Assembly: GCF_031085175.1 (NCBI RefSeq)
Contig: NZ_JAVHUY010000007.1
Span: 62,001-126,000 of the forward strand
Source of the DNA: Phytohabitans maris
GTDB lineage: Bacteria; Actinomycetota; Actinomycetes; Mycobacteriales; Micromonosporaceae
Reading direction: 5' to 3'
DNA: 64,000 bases
The notes under the pieces are model-generated. The model had not been told where the DNA came from. It searched no databases and worked only from the letters and a program-made list of their open reading frames with translations. This document shows positions 48,293 through 57,985 of this stretch, one piece after another. The position numbers were made by a program, and so were the translations under genes. Each line of letters begins with the position of its first letter. Positions within the stretch are counted from its first letter, which is position 1.

Positions 48293-48446
48293 CGTCCGCG
48301 TCACCTGCGGACCGCACGCGCGGGGTCCCCGGGGAAACGTGGAGCGCAGCGGAGCGTTTTCTTGGGGTGCTTTCCCGCGGGCACCGCGGAGGCCGGCGGC
48401 TCGCAGCGCTCGCCGACTTCCCCGGCCTCCGCTGCCGGGTCCGCGC
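48293..48446. repeat. Nested intergenic repeats: dispersed repeat copy 2 interrupted by portable repeat copy 2
   Basis: The hairpin GTCCGC...GCGGAC (about 48294-48312) and the block TCCCGCGGGCACCGC...CTCCGCTGCC (48373-48446) match 35281-35385. Between them sits the portable repeat (48322-48374), absent from the first copy. No gene is supported in 48278-48640. Confidence 0.6.
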
Positions 48447-48640
48447 CGGTTTCCGCGCGCTGTCACCGGACTTGAGGCGTCGTGGACGCGCAGACCCCGG
48501 ACGACCGGTGGCTCCCCGCAGGGGCCGGGGTGAGATCGCGCGACGCGGAGGGTGAGGCCGCGGGAGCGACGGTCCGGACCACGACGGGCGTCGCGGTAGC
48601 CCAATCCTCTTTCCGGGTTTGGGAACCTCTCGAAACCGGC

Positions 48641-49603
48641 CTAGCAGCTGGCCGCAGCGCCCATCTGCTCGTCGGCGACGGCGGCCGCGGGGGCCAGGGC
48701 GGGCGGCGCGGTGGTGGGGCGCGGGCTCGCCTTGGGTTTCGCCGCGGGCGAGGTCGAAGCCTTCGTCGATGCGGATGCCTTGGGGGCGGCCGCGCCGGCG
48801 CCATACAGCCGGACGCTGGTCTTCTGCACCTGCTCCGGGGCCATCTTGATGCCCGTGGCGGTGGCGCGCTGGCCGTACACGTCGGTGAGCCGGATCGTGT
48901 ACGGGCCGGGGCCGAGCCCGCTCTCGTAGATCCAGTAGTTGTACTCGGCCCGCTGGGTGGCGCGCCAGGTCGAGCCGGAGCGGACCTCGACCGAGCGGAG
49001 CGGGTTGCCGTGGTCGGCCACCAGCACGGCGAACCAGTACCGGGACGCGCCCTCCTTGATCCGGAAGCTGAGCGGGCCGGGCAGCGTGGGGTTCGGCGCG
49101 GCCTTGTACGAGATCGACACGTCCCCGTCGACCGGGTTGGCGATCTTCGCGAACGCCTCCTTGCTCAGGTCGAGGTGGCCGGCCTCGCACTCCGGACACT
49201 GATCCATGATCAGGACCCGGACCTTGCCCTTGGGGCCGGTGACGTCCAGGTAGCCGCCGCACGCCACGCCGGCGGAGTACTCGGACGGGCCGAGCGCGAC
49301 ATAGAGGCTGTCGTCCGGGGCACTCACGTACGAGCAGTTGCCGCCCTCGCCCTTGGCGTCGTAGAAGGTCGCCTTGCCGCGGTGGACGGTGCTGCCGGTC
49401 GGCGGAGCGGCGCAGGCCGGGGAGGGGCCCGAGCGCAGGGTCAGCACGGCGGTTGTCACGGCCGCGAGCAGGGCCGCGGCACCGACGAGGACCCAGCGGC
49501 GACCGACGAGCACCGCCAGATGCTGCCGGAACGCACGACCTGGATGCAACGCTTCTAATCGAGACCTAAGCCAACCCCATTGCGAGTGAATGACTTCATA
49601 CAT
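48641..49603 (-). CDS. Expansin-like double-psi beta-barrel protein
   Basis: A 320-residue protein. An N-terminal membrane/signal segment (WVLVGAAALLAAVTTAVLTL) is followed by a double-psi barrel (KATFYDAKGEGGNCSY, VACGGYLDVTG) with the catalytic-type aspartate in AGHLDLSKEAFAKIA. A carbohydrate-binding beta domain then ends in YTIRLTDVYGQRATATG. This is the EXLX1/expansin layout, which loosens polysaccharide networks. The tail is Ala/Pro/Lys-rich. The ATG at 49603 is only 11 bases from the divergent regulator start, so a later start is possible. Confidence 0.8.
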   Translation of the reverse strand: MYEVIHSQWGWLRSRLEALHPGRAFRQHLAVLVGRRWVLVGAAALLAAVTTAVLTLRSGPSPACAAPPTGSTVHRGKATFYDAKGEGGNCSYVSAPDDSLYVALGPSEYSAGVACGGYLDVTGPKGKVRVLIMDQCPECEAGHLDLSKEAFAKIANPVDGDVSISYKAAPNPTLPGPLSFRIKEGASRYWFAVLVADHGNPLRSVEVRSGSTWRATQRAEYNYWIYESGLGPGPYTIRLTDVYGQRATATGIKMAPEQVQKTSVRLYGAGAAAPKASASTKASTSPAAKPKASPRPTTAPPALAPAAAVADEQMGAAASC

Positions 49604-49619
49604 AGAGTCGGCGTATGAA
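49595..49619. promoter_or_regulatory. Palindromic operator overlapping both divergent starts
   Basis: TTCATAC-N11-GTATGAA covers the ATG of the expansin-like gene and the ATG of the RpiR-type regulator. A second small palindrome TGAA-TGAC-TTCA precedes it. The position suggests autoregulation by the RpiR-type protein. Confidence 0.5.
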
Positions 49620-50502
49620 TGACCCTGCCGAGGCGGCGGGCGCCCGAGGTGACGCCGACGCGCCCGCCGCGAAAGGCGACGGCGTGGTCGGGCTCTTCCA
49701 GGGTGTCCGCCTCACCCCGACGCAGCGGCGGATCGCCCACAGCCTGGTGCAGCACGCCTCGGCGGCGGCGTTCCTCTCCGCGGCCGAGGTCGCCGACCTG
49801 GCCCGGGTGAGCCAGCCGTCGGTGACCCGGTTCGCGATGGCGCTCGGCTACGACGGCTTCCCCGCGCTGCGCCGCCGGCTGCGCGAGCTCACCGGCAGCG
49901 GCGCGGTGGCCGCGCCCCCCGCTGTCGGCAACGAGGTGCAGCAGGCCGTCCGCGCCGAGATGCGCCACCTCGACCGCCTGGCCGACCAGCTCGCCGACCG
50001 CGCCGCACTCACCGCCGCGGGCGTGCTGCTCGCCGCGAGCCGCCCGCTGCCGGTGCTCGGCCTGCGCGCCGCGGCGCCGCTGGCCGCCTACTTCGCGTAC
50101 TTCGCCGCCAAGGTCCTGCCCGACGTGCGGGTGCTCGACTCCGGTGGCAGCCTGCTCGCCGACCGGCTGGAGCAGGCCTGGTCGGCCGGCGCCACGGCGC
50201 TGCTGGCGGTGGTGCTCCCCCGCTACCCGCGCGAGTCGCTCGACGCACTCCGCGACGCCCGCGCGGCCGGTCTCTCCACTGTGGTCATCACCGACTCGCC
50301 GGTGAGCCCGGCGGCCGAGCACGCCGACGTGGCGCTCACCGCCGCGGTCGGCACCCAGCTCGTCTTCGACCTGCACACCGCGCCGATGGCGCTCACCATG
50401 GTGGTGCTGCAGGCGATCTGCGACGCCGCGCCGGAGGAGGCGCAGCGCCGGCTGGAGGAGTTCGAGCAGTCCGTCACCCGCCGCCAGGTCTTCACGAGCT
50501 GA
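49615..50502 (+). CDS. RpiR/MurR-family regulator of the hut operon
   Basis: A 295-residue protein starting at the ATG at 49615. The N-terminal HTH (LTPTQRRIAHSLVQHASAAAFLSAAEVADLARVSQPSVTRFAMALGYDGFPALRRRL in parts) and the C-terminal SIS domain (DVRVLDSGGSLLADRLEQA; VVLPRYPRESLDALRDARAAGLSTVVITDSPVSP) are typical. It ends 12 bases before hutU and is probably its regulator, sensing a sugar phosphate or pathway intermediate. Almost no room exists for a leader, so its mRNA may be leaderless. Confidence 0.85.
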   Translation: MNDPAEAAGARGDADAPAAKGDGVVGLFQGVRLTPTQRRIAHSLVQHASAAAFLSAAEVADLARVSQPSVTRFAMALGYDGFPALRRRLRELTGSGAVAAPPAVGNEVQQAVRAEMRHLDRLADQLADRAALTAAGVLLAASRPLPVLGLRAAAPLAAYFAYFAAKVLPDVRVLDSGGSLLADRLEQAWSAGATALLAVVLPRYPRESLDALRDARAAGLSTVVITDSPVSPAAEHADVALTAAVGTQLVFDLHTAPMALTMVVLQAICDAAPEEAQRRLEEFEQSVTRRQVFTS

Positions 50503-50514
50503 GGGGAAGGGATC

Positions 50515-52161
50515 ATGCCGCCGACCGTCAGAGCCCCGCGGGGCACCGAGCGCACCGCCCGTGGCTGGCCGCAGGAGGCCGCGCTGCGGATGTTGATGAA
50601 CAACCTCGACCCCGACGTGGCCGAGCGCCCCGAAGACCTCGTCGTGTACGGCGGCACCGGCAAGGCCGCCCGGGACTGGCCGTCGTACCACGCGCTGGTC
50701 CGCACGCTCGGCACGCTCGGCGACGACGAGACGATGCTGGTGCAGTCGGGGCGGCCGGTGGGCGTCTTCCGCACGCACGAGTGGGCGCCCCGCGTGCTGA
50801 TCGCCAACTCCAACCTGGTCGGCGACTGGGCCACCTGGCCCGAGTTTCGCCGGCTGGAGCGGCTCGGCCTGACCATGTACGGGCAGATGACCGCCGGCTC
50901 CTGGATCTACATCGGCACCCAGGGCATCCTGCAGGGCACGTACGAGACGTTCGCCGCGGTCGCGGCCAAGCGCTTCGACGGCACGCTGGCCGGCACGCTC
51001 ACGGTCACCGGCGGCTGCGGCGGGATGGGCGGCGCGCAGCCACTCGCGGTCACCATGAACGGCGGCGCCTGCCTGGTCGTCGACGTCGGCCCGGCACGGC
51101 TCGCCCGCCGGGTGGAGACCCGCTACCTGGACACCATAGCGTCCACTCTGGACGAAGCCGTAGCCCAAGCCACACAAGCGAAGCGGGAGCGAAAAGCACT
51201 CTCCGTCGGGGTCGTGGGCAACGCCGCCACGGTACTGCCCGAGCTGCTCCGCCGCGGCGTCGAGGTCGACATCGTCACCGACCAGACCTCCGCCCACGAC
51301 CCGCTCAGCTACCTGCCGATCGGCGTCGACCTGTCCGACGCGCCGGACTACGCGGCGCGGAAACCGGAGGAGTTCACCGACCGGGCCCGCGCCTCGATGG
51401 CCAAGCACGTCGAGGCGATGGTCGGCTTCCTCGACGCCGGTGCCGAGGTCTTCGACTACGGCAACTCGATCCGTGGCGAGGCGCAGCTGGGCGGATATCC
51501 GCGCGCGTTCGCGTTCCCCGGCTTCGTACCGGCGTACATCCGGCCGCTCTTCTGCGAGGGCAAGGGGCCGTTCCGGTGGGCGGCGCTCTCCGGCCCGGCC
51601 GACATCGCCGCCACCGACCGCGCGGTGCTCGACCTCTTCCCGGAGAACGAGTCGCTGGCCCGCTGGATCCGCCTGGCCGGCGAGCGGGTGGCGTTCCAGG
51701 GGCTGCCGGCCCGCATCTGCTGGCTCGGGTACGGGGAGCGGGACCGCGCCGGCGTCCGCTTCAACGAGATGGTGGCCGACGGCACACTCAAGGCGCCGAT
51801 CGTGATCGGGCGCGACCACCTCGACTGCGGCTCGGTCGCCTCGCCGTACCGGGAGACCGAGGGGATGGCCGACGGCTCCGACGCGATCGCCGACTGGCCG
51901 CTGCTCAACGCGCTCGTCAACACCGCCTCCGGCGCCTCCTGGGTCTCCATCCACCACGGCGGCGGGGTCGGTATCGGCCGGTCGATCCACGCGGGCCAGG
52001 TCTGCGTCGCGGACGGCAGCGCGCTCGCCGGCCAGAAGATCGAGCGGGTGCTCACCAACGACCCCGGGATGGGCGTGATCCGCCACGTCGACGCCGGCTA
52101 CGAGCTGGCCGCGGACGTGGCGGCGGACAAGGGCGTCCGCGTGCCGATGGGCGAGTCGTGA
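50515..52161 (+). CDS. hutU: Urocanate hydratase
   Basis: A 548-residue protein of the usual length, starting at the ATG at 50515. [41 protein letters not shown] (NAD-binding), [29 protein letters not shown] and [24 protein letters not shown] are urocanase signatures. It hydrates urocanate to imidazolone-propionate. Around 51140-51200 a short stretch has less GC-biased codons but the frame is intact. Confidence 0.95.
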   Translation: MPPTVRAPRGTERTARGWPQEAALRMLMNNLDPDVAERPEDLVVYGGTGKAARDWPSYHALVRTLGTLGDDETMLVQSGRPVGVFRTHEWAPRVLIANSNLVGDWATWPEFRRLERLGLTMYGQMTAGSWIYIGTQGILQGTYETFAAVAAKRFDGTLAGTLTVTGGCGGMGGAQPLAVTMNGGACLVVDVGPARLARRVETRYLDTIASTLDEAVAQATQAKRERKALSVGVVGNAATVLPELLRRGVEVDIVTDQTSAHDPLSYLPIGVDLSDAPDYAARKPEEFTDRARASMAKHVEAMVGFLDAGAEVFDYGNSIRGEAQLGGYPRAFAFPGFVPAYIRPLFCEGKGPFRWAALSGPADIAATDRAVLDLFPENESLARWIRLAGERVAFQGLPARICWLGYGERDRAGVRFNEMVADGTLKAPIVIGRDHLDCGSVASPYRETEGMADGSDAIADWPLLNALVNTASGASWVSIHHGGGVGIGRSIHAGQVCVADGSALAGQKIERVLTNDPGMGVIRHVDAGYELAADVAADKGVRVPMGES

Positions 52162-52237
52162 GCGAGCGTAGCGAGCGAACCATCAAACTCAGCCCGCTTG
52201 GAGCCTCGTGCCCGCCCGCAGCGAAGCGAGGACGGGC
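52162..52237. repeat. Small palindromic repeats between hutU and the amidohydrolase gene
   Basis: GAGCGAGCGTAGCGAGCGAAC just after the hutU stop, and GCCCGCC...GGACGGGC ending at the next start, are short imperfect palindromes of a kind dispersed in actinobacterial intergenic DNA. The second contains the ribosome binding site GAGGAC. Confidence 0.6.
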
Positions 52238-53392
52238 ATGAGCGAGTTCCGGGAGCTGTGGGACCAGCTCGCCCCGATCGGCCGCGACCCGGGCAGCGGC
52301 GGCTACCTGCGGTACGCGTGGGAGCCGGCCGAGCTGGCCTGCCGCGAGTGGTTTCGGGCGCAGGCGGACGCGCGGGACATGCCGGTGGAGGAGGACGGCA
52401 ACGGCAACCTCGTGGCCTGGCGCGGCGCTGGCGAGGGCCCGGCCGTCCTGACCGGCAGCCACTTCGACTCGGTGCCGCACGGCGGGGCGTACGACGGTCC
52501 ACTGGGCATAGTGAGTGCATTCTTGGCACTCGACCAGCTGGGGCCCCGGAAAAAGATCGGCGTCGCGGCCTTCGCCGAGGAGGAGGGAGCCCGCTTCGGG
52601 GTGCCGTGCCTCGGCTCGCGGCTGCTGTCCGGTGCGCTCGCCCCCGAGCGGGCCACCGCGCTGACCGACCGCTCAGGCCTGACGCTCCGCGACGCGTTGG
52701 GCCGGGAGCCCGCCGGCCGCACCGACCTTCTGACGAGAGTCGGCTGCTTCGTCGAGCTGCACATCGAGCAGGGCCGGGCGCTGGGTGAGGCGGCGGTCGG
52801 CGTCGGGAGCGCGATCTGGCCGCACGGCCGGTGGCGGTTCGACTTCACCGGGGAAGGTAACCACGCCGGCACCACGCGGATGTCCGACCGGCGCGACCCG
52901 ATGCTCACGTACGCGTACACGGTGCTGGCCGCCAACAAGGAAGCCCGGCTGTGCGGCGCGCACGCGACGGTGGGGCGGGTGGCGGTGGAGCCCAACGCGA
53001 CGAACGCCGTTCCCACACTGGTCCGCGGCTGGCTCGACGCCCGGGCAGCGGACGCGTCCACACTGGACGCGATGGTCGAAGCCATCCACAAGCGGGCGGT
53101 GGAGCGGGCCACCCGCGACGGCACCGCCGTCACCCTGACCGAAGAGTCAGTCACGCCCGAGGTCGCCTTCGACGGTGGGCTGGTCGCCCGCCTCGCCCGG
53201 GTGCTGGACGCGCCGGTGCTGCCAACCGGTGCCGGGCACGACGCGGGCGTACTGTCGAACCACGTGCCGACCGCCATGCTCTTCGTCCGCAACCCGACCG
53301 GCGTCTCGCACTCCCCCGCCGAGCACGCCACCGACGCCGACTGCGCGGCCGGCGTCGAGGCGCTGGCCCGCGTCCTGGACGAGCTGACATGA
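52238..53392 (+). CDS. M20-family amidohydrolase of the hut operon
   Basis: A 384-residue protein starting at the ATG at 52238 (GTG at 52208 is an alternative). TGSHFDSVPHGGAYDGPLGIVSAFLAL, FAEEEGARFG and VELHIEQGRALGEAAVGVGSAIWP identify the allantoate amidohydrolase/N-carbamoyl-amino-acid hydrolase branch with its metal ligands. In other actinobacterial hut operons a protein of this type sits at the same place; by context it probably hydrolyses N-formylglutamate from HutF. That activity is inference. Confidence 0.85.
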   Translation: MSEFRELWDQLAPIGRDPGSGGYLRYAWEPAELACREWFRAQADARDMPVEEDGNGNLVAWRGAGEGPAVLTGSHFDSVPHGGAYDGPLGIVSAFLALDQLGPRKKIGVAAFAEEEGARFGVPCLGSRLLSGALAPERATALTDRSGLTLRDALGREPAGRTDLLTRVGCFVELHIEQGRALGEAAVGVGSAIWPHGRWRFDFTGEGNHAGTTRMSDRRDPMLTYAYTVLAANKEARLCGAHATVGRVAVEPNATNAVPTLVRGWLDARAADASTLDAMVEAIHKRAVERATRDGTAVTLTEESVTPEVAFDGGLVARLARVLDAPVLPTGAGHDAGVLSNHVPTAMLFVRNPTGVSHSPAEHATDADCAAGVEALARVLDELT

Positions 53393-54690
53393 CCGCCTAC
53401 CACGCCGAGTGGGCCTGGCTAGGTGACGGGCCGGCCGCCGACGTGCTCATCGAGGTGGACGGCGGCCGTTTCTCGACCGTCGCTGCGGGCTCGCCCCGCC
53501 CTGACGGCGCCGCCCGCCTCGCCGGCCTCACCCTGCCCGGCCTCGCCAACGCGCACTCGCACGCCTTCCACCGCGCGCTGCGCGGGCGGACGCAGGCCCG
53601 CGGCACGTTCTGGAGCTGGCGTGACGCCATGTACGCGGTCGCCGCCCACCTCACGCCGGACAGCTACCGGGCGCTCGCCCGCGCCGTGTACGCCGAGATG
53701 GCCCTCGCCGGCGTCACCTGCGTCGGCGAGTTCCACTACCTGCACCACGACAGCGGCGGCACCCGCTACGCCGACCCCAACGAGATGTCCGGCGCGCTCG
53801 TCGAGGCGGCCGCCGAGGCCGGCATCCGGATCACGCTGCTCGACGCCTGCTACCTCACGTCCACTGTGGATGGCAAGCCGCTCGCCGGTGCGCAGGAACG
53901 CTTCGGCGACGGCGATGCGACGCGCTGGGCGGAGCGGGTCTCCGCGTTCGCCCCGCCGGCCCACGCGCGGGTCGGCGCGGCCGTCCACTCTGTACGCGCG
54001 GTACCGGCCGGGCAGATCCCCACGGTGGTCGAGTGGGCGGCCACACGCGGGGTGCCGCTGCACGTCCACCTCTCCGAGCAGCGCGCGGAGAACGCCGCCT
54101 GCCTCGCCCACCACCGCCGCACGCCCACGGAGCTGATCGCCGACGCGGGCGCGCTCGGTCCACGTACGACGGCGGTGCACGCCACCCACCTCAGCGACTC
54201 CGACCGCACCGAGCTCGGCGACACCGACACCGCCGTCTGCCTCTGCCCCACCACCGAACGCGACCTCGCCGACGGCATCGGCCCGGCCCGCGCGCTCGCC
54301 GACGCGGGCAGCCCGCTCTGCCTCGGCAGCGACAGCCACGCGGTGATCGACGTATTCGAGGAGGCACGGGCCGTCGAGATGGACGAGCGGCTGCGCACCG
54401 AGCGGCGCGGCCACTTCTCCGCTGCCGAAATCGTCCACGCCGCCACCGCGGCCGGCCACGCCGCGCTCGGCTGGAACGACGCCGGCACGATCGCGGTGGG
54501 CCAGCGGGCCGACCTCGTCACGGTCCGGCTGGACAGCGTGCGCACGGCCGGCACCGGCCCGCACGGCGCCCTCTTCGCCGCCACCGCCGCCGACGTGGCA
54601 CAGGTCATCGTGGACGGTCGCCATATTGTCCATGATGGACGGCACAGCCACCTGGACGTGGCCCGCGCACTCGAGGACACCATCAGATGA
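53389..54690 (+). CDS. hutF: Formimidoylglutamate deiminase
   Basis: A 433-residue amidohydrolase starting at the ATG at 53389 (ATGA overlap). The metal site begins [29 protein letters not shown], typical of Hut[16 protein letters not shown] and [25 protein letters not shown] follow. It converts formimidoylglutamate to formylglutamate and ammonia, the two-step route of Pseudomonas and Streptomyces. Confidence 0.95.
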   Translation: MTAYHAEWAWLGDGPAADVLIEVDGGRFSTVAAGSPRPDGAARLAGLTLPGLANAHSHAFHRALRGRTQARGTFWSWRDAMYAVAAHLTPDSYRALARAVYAEMALAGVTCVGEFHYLHHDSGGTRYADPNEMSGALVEAAAEAGIRITLLDACYLTSTVDGKPLAGAQERFGDGDATRWAERVSAFAPPAHARVGAAVHSVRAVPAGQIPTVVEWAATRGVPLHVHLSEQRAENAACLAHHRRTPTELIADAGALGPRTTAVHATHLSDSDRTELGDTDTAVCLCPTTERDLADGIGPARALADAGSPLCLGSDSHAVIDVFEEARAVEMDERLRTERRGHFSAAEIVHAATAAGHAALGWNDAGTIAVGQRADLVTVRLDSVRTAGTGPHGALFAATAADVAQVIVDGRHIVHDGRHSHLDVARALEDTIR

Positions 54691-54740
54691 ACGCACCCCA
54701 GGAAAATGCTCCGCTGCGCTCCACATTTACCCGGGGCCCC
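54687..54740. repeat. Portable palindromic repeat, copy 3 (in hutI)
   Basis: The reverse complement of this segment reads GGGGCCCCGGGTAAATGTGG followed by AGCGCAGCGGAGC and TGGGGTGCGTTCAT. It matches copies at 46254 and 48322 and encodes the N-terminus of HutI. Confidence 0.8.
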
Positions 54741-55907
54741 CGCAACCTCCTGGTCGACAACATCGGCGAGCTGGTCACCAACGACCCCGCCCTCGGGCGC
54801 GGGCCGCTCGGCATCGTCCGGCGCGCCGCGCTCCTCATCGAGGACGGGATGGTCGCCTGGGTGGGCCGGGCGGCCTATGCGCAACCCGCGGATCGCCGCC
54901 TGGACGCCGAGGGCGCGGCTGTGTTGCCTGGCTTCGTGGACAGCCACGCCCACCTCGTCTTCGCCGGCGACCGGGCACCCGAGTTCGCCGCGCGCATGGC
55001 CGGCGAGCCATACACCGGCGGCGGCATCCGCACCACCGTCGCGGCCACCCGCGCGGCAAGCGACGACGACCTCCGCGCCACCGTCGGGCGCCTGCGCCGC
55101 GAGGCGCTGCGGCAGGGCACCACCACGATCGAGATCAAGAGTGGGTACGGGCTGAGCGTCACCGACGAGGCCCGCTCCCTGCGGATCGCCCGCGAGTTCA
55201 CGGAGGAGACGACGTTCCTCGGCGCGCACGTGGTGCCGGCCGAGTACGCCGACCGCCCGGACGACTACGTCGGCCTGGTCTGCGGGCCGATGCTCCGGGG
55301 CGCCGCGCCGTACGCCCGCTGGATCGACGTCTTCTGCGAGCGGGGCGCGTTCGACGCCGACCACTCGCGGGCGATCCTGACCGTCGGCCAGGCCGCCGGG
55401 CTCGGCGTACGCGTGCACGCCAACCAGCTCGGCCCCGGCCCGGGAGTACGGCTGGCGGTGGAGCTCGGCGCGGCCAGCGCGGACCACTGCACCCACCTCG
55501 ACAAGTCCGATGTGGACGCGCTCGCCGGCTCGGCGACGGTGGCGACGCTGCTGCCCGGCGCCGAGTTCTCCACCCGCTCGGCGTACCCGGATGCCCGCCG
55601 CCTGCTCGACGCACGGGTGACCGTCGCGCTCGCCACCGACTGCAACCCCGGCTCCTCGTACACCACCTCCATGCCGTTCTGCATTGCACTCGCCGTACGC
55701 GAGATGGGTATGACCCCGGCGGAGGCGGTCTGGGCCGCCACCGCGGGTGGCGCGCGGGCGTTGCGCCGCACGGACATCGGCGTCCTGCGGCCCGGCGCCC
55801 GGGCCGACCTGGTCGTGCTCGACGCGCCGTCCCACCTGCACCTGGCCTACCGGCCAGGCGTGCCACTCGTCCGCCACACCGTGCACAATGGAGTGCCTTC
55901 GCGATGA
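54687..55907 (+). CDS. hutI: Imidazolonepropionase
   Basis: A 406-residue amidohydrolase starting at the ATG at 54687 (ATGA overlap). [42 protein letters not shown] and [11 protein letters not shown] are HutI metal and substrate motifs. It opens imidazolone-propionate to formimidoylglutamate. The first 19 residues ([19 protein letters not shown]) are encoded by the portable repeat and have no counterpart in typical HutI, which starts near [13 protein letters not shown]. Confidence 0.95.
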   Translation: MNAPQENAPLRSTFTRGPRNLLVDNIGELVTNDPALGRGPLGIVRRAALLIEDGMVAWVGRAAYAQPADRRLDAEGAAVLPGFVDSHAHLVFAGDRAPEFAARMAGEPYTGGGIRTTVAATRAASDDDLRATVGRLRREALRQGTTTIEIKSGYGLSVTDEARSLRIAREFTEETTFLGAHVVPAEYADRPDDYVGLVCGPMLRGAAPYARWIDVFCERGAFDADHSRAILTVGQAAGLGVRVHANQLGPGPGVRLAVELGAASADHCTHLDKSDVDALAGSATVATLLPGAEFSTRSAYPDARRLLDARVTVALATDCNPGSSYTTSMPFCIALAVREMGMTPAEAVWAATAGGARALRRTDIGVLRPGARADLVVLDAPSHLHLAYRPGVPLVRHTVHNGVPSR

Positions 55908-57439
55908 CCGTCACCGTCCAGCCCACCGGCGTCACCGCCGCCGACGTCGCCGCCGTCGCCCGCGCCCAGACCCCGGTCCGCCTCGCACCCTCCACAATCG
56001 ACGCCATGGAACGCAGCCGCGCGATCGTCGACGGCATCGAGCGCGCGGGGCGGCCGGTCTACGGCGTCTCGACCGGCTTCGGCGCGCTCGCCAACACGTT
56101 CGTGGCGCCTGAGCGGCGGGCCGAGCTCCAGCACGCGCTGATCCGCTCGCACGCGGCCGGGGTCGGCGACCCGATGCCCCGCGAGGTGGTCCGGGCGATG
56201 ATGCTGCTGCGGGTACGGTCCCTCGCGCTCGGCCGCTCCGGGGTGCGCCCGCTGGTCGCGCAGGCGCTGGTCGACCTGCTCAACCACGACGTCACGCCGT
56301 GGGTGCCGGAGCACGGCTCGCTCGGCGCCTCCGGCGACCTCGCGCCGCTCGCCCACTGCGCGCTGGTGCTGCTCGGCGAGGGGTGGGTGCTCGACAAGTC
56401 GGGCGCCCGGATGGACGGCGGCGAGGCGCTGCACCGGGCCGGGCTGCGCCCCGTCACGCTCGCCGCCAAGGAGGGGCTCGCGCTGGTCAACGGCACCGAC
56501 GGCATGCTCGGCATGCTGCTGCTGGCGATCGAAGACGCGGCGCACCTGCTTACGATGGCCGACCTGACCGCTGCGCTCGCCATCGAGGCGATGCTCGGCA
56601 CCGACCGCCCGTTCCAGCCGGAGCTGCACGCGATCCGCCCGCACCCCGGCCAGGCGGTCTCCGCGGCCAACATCCACCGCCTGCTCCAGCACTCGGAAAT
56701 CATGGACTCGCACCGCGACGACCTGGCCCACGCGGTGCAGGACGCGTACTCGATGCGCTGCGCTCCCCAGGTGGCCGGCGCGGCCCGCGACACGCTGACC
56801 TTCGCCGCGCAGGTGGCCGAGCGCGAGCTGGCGAGCGTGGTGGACAACCCGGTGGTACTGCCGGACGGGCGGGTCGAGTCCACGGGCAACTTCCACGGCG
56901 CGCCGCTCGGCTTCGCGGCCGACTTCATGGCGATCGCGGCGGCCGAGGTGGGTGCGATCTCGGAGCGGCGGGTCGACCGGCTGCTCGACGTCTGCCGGTC
57001 ACGCGACCTGCCCGCCTTCCTCTCGCCGGACCCCGGCGTCAACTCCGGCCTGATGATCGCCCAGTACACGGCGGCCGGCATCGTCGCGGAAAACCGCCGG
57101 CTCGCCTCGCCCGCCTCGGTCGACTCCCTGCCGACCTCAGGCATGCAGGAGGACCACGTATCGATGGGCTGGGCGGCCGCGGTCAAGCTCCGCCGGGTGC
57201 TCGACAACCTGACCAGCCTGCTCGCGGTCGAGCTGCTCTCCGCCGTACGCGGCCTGCAACTGCGCCGCCCGCTGCGCCCCTCACCGGCCGGCGAGGTCGC
57301 GATCGCGGCCGTGGGCGAGTTCGCCGGCGAGCCGGGCCCGGACATGTTCCTGGCGCCCGTACTCGAACAGGCCCGGCACACCGTGCGCGACCGCACGCTA
57401 CTCACCGCCGTCGAGGCCCGCGTCGGCCCGCTGACATAG
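55904..57439 (+). CDS. hutH: Histidine ammonia-lyase
   Basis: A 511-residue protein starting at the ATG at 55904 (ATGA overlap). The residues A142-S143-G144 in [14 protein letters not shown] form the MIO cofactor; [32 protein letters not shown] and MQEDHVSMG hold the other active-site residues. It converts histidine to urocanate. It is the last gene of the operon, although it is the first step. Confidence 0.95.
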   Translation: MTVTVQPTGVTAADVAAVARAQTPVRLAPSTIDAMERSRAIVDGIERAGRPVYGVSTGFGALANTFVAPERRAELQHALIRSHAAGVGDPMPREVVRAMMLLRVRSLALGRSGVRPLVAQALVDLLNHDVTPWVPEHGSLGASGDLAPLAHCALVLLGEGWVLDKSGARMDGGEALHRAGLRPVTLAAKEGLALVNGTDGMLGMLLLAIEDAAHLLTMADLTAALAIEAMLGTDRPFQPELHAIRPHPGQAVSAANIHRLLQHSEIMDSHRDDLAHAVQDAYSMRCAPQVAGAARDTLTFAAQVAERELASVVDNPVVLPDGRVESTGNFHGAPLGFAADFMAIAAAEVGAISERRVDRLLDVCRSRDLPAFLSPDPGVNSGLMIAQYTAAGIVAENRRLASPASVDSLPTSGMQEDHVSMGWAAAVKLRRVLDNLTSLLAVELLSAVRGLQLRRPLRPSPAGEVAIAAVGEFAGEPGPDMFLAPVLEQARHTVRDRTLLTAVEARVGPLT

Positions 57440-57475
57440 AGGCCCGCCGGAGGTCGGGTTGTAAGGTTGCCCCCT

Positions 57476-57985
57476 GTGGGTCCTCGCTGGCGCGGACGCG
57501 TCGCCGCCGTATCGCGCCACTCGTTGCCACGGTTTCTGCTCCTCGCGGGCGTGGGCTTCACCTTCGACCTGACGCTGCTGACCCTCCTGCACCGGCTCAC
57601 GCCGCTGCCCAACGCGGTCTCGGTCACGCTCGCCTTCTGGGCCACGTACGCGCTGAACTTCGCGCTCAACCGGCACGTCGCGTTCCGGGCGCACGGGCAC
57701 GCGGTCGGGCCGCAGCTGGCCCGGTTCGTGCCGCAGGTGCTCGGCGACTACGTGCTGACGCTCACCGCGGTGCTCGCGCTCCAGGCGCTCGGCCTCAACC
57801 TCACCGTCGCCCGGATCGTGGCCGGCGGCACCAACCTGGTCTTCAACTACGTGCTCTACCGGTGGTGGACGTTTCGCCGCCGGCCCCGCACCGCCGTGCT
57901 CCCCACGGTGCCTATCGAGGCGCCACGGGAAGCGTCTTCGCGACGACCTTCGCCAGTGCCCGGAACGCCTTACCGCGGTGGCTGA
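57476..57985 (+). CDS. GtrA-family membrane protein
   Basis: A 169-residue protein starting at the GTG at 57476. It has four membrane helices with FLLAGVGFTFDLTLLTLL, FWATYALNFALNRHVAFR and VARIVAGGTNLVFNYVLYRWWTFRR, the GtrA signatures. These proteins flip or help transfer polyprenyl-linked sugars. Its last 74 bases overlap the convergent rdgB end; the extra tail (IEAPREASSRRPSPVPG) is probably not part of the family. Confidence 0.8.
   Translation: MGPRWRGRVAAVSRHSLPRFLLLAGVGFTFDLTLLTLLHRLTPLPNAVSVTLAFWATYALNFALNRHVAFRAHGHAVGPQLARFVPQVLGDYVLTLTAVLALQALGLNLTVARIVAGGTNLVFNYVLYRWWTFRRRPRTAVLPTVPIEAPREASSRRPSPVPGTPYRGG

Noticed and set aside
49555-52086. An 843-codon open frame on the minus strand across the regulator and hutU
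   Set aside because: It mirrors the plus-strand RpiR and HutU genes, is rich in R, G and H with no domain, and is a GC-driven antisense artefact.
53850-55886. A 678-codon minus-strand frame opposite hutF and hutI
   Set aside because: It is an antisense shadow of two clear amidohydrolase genes.
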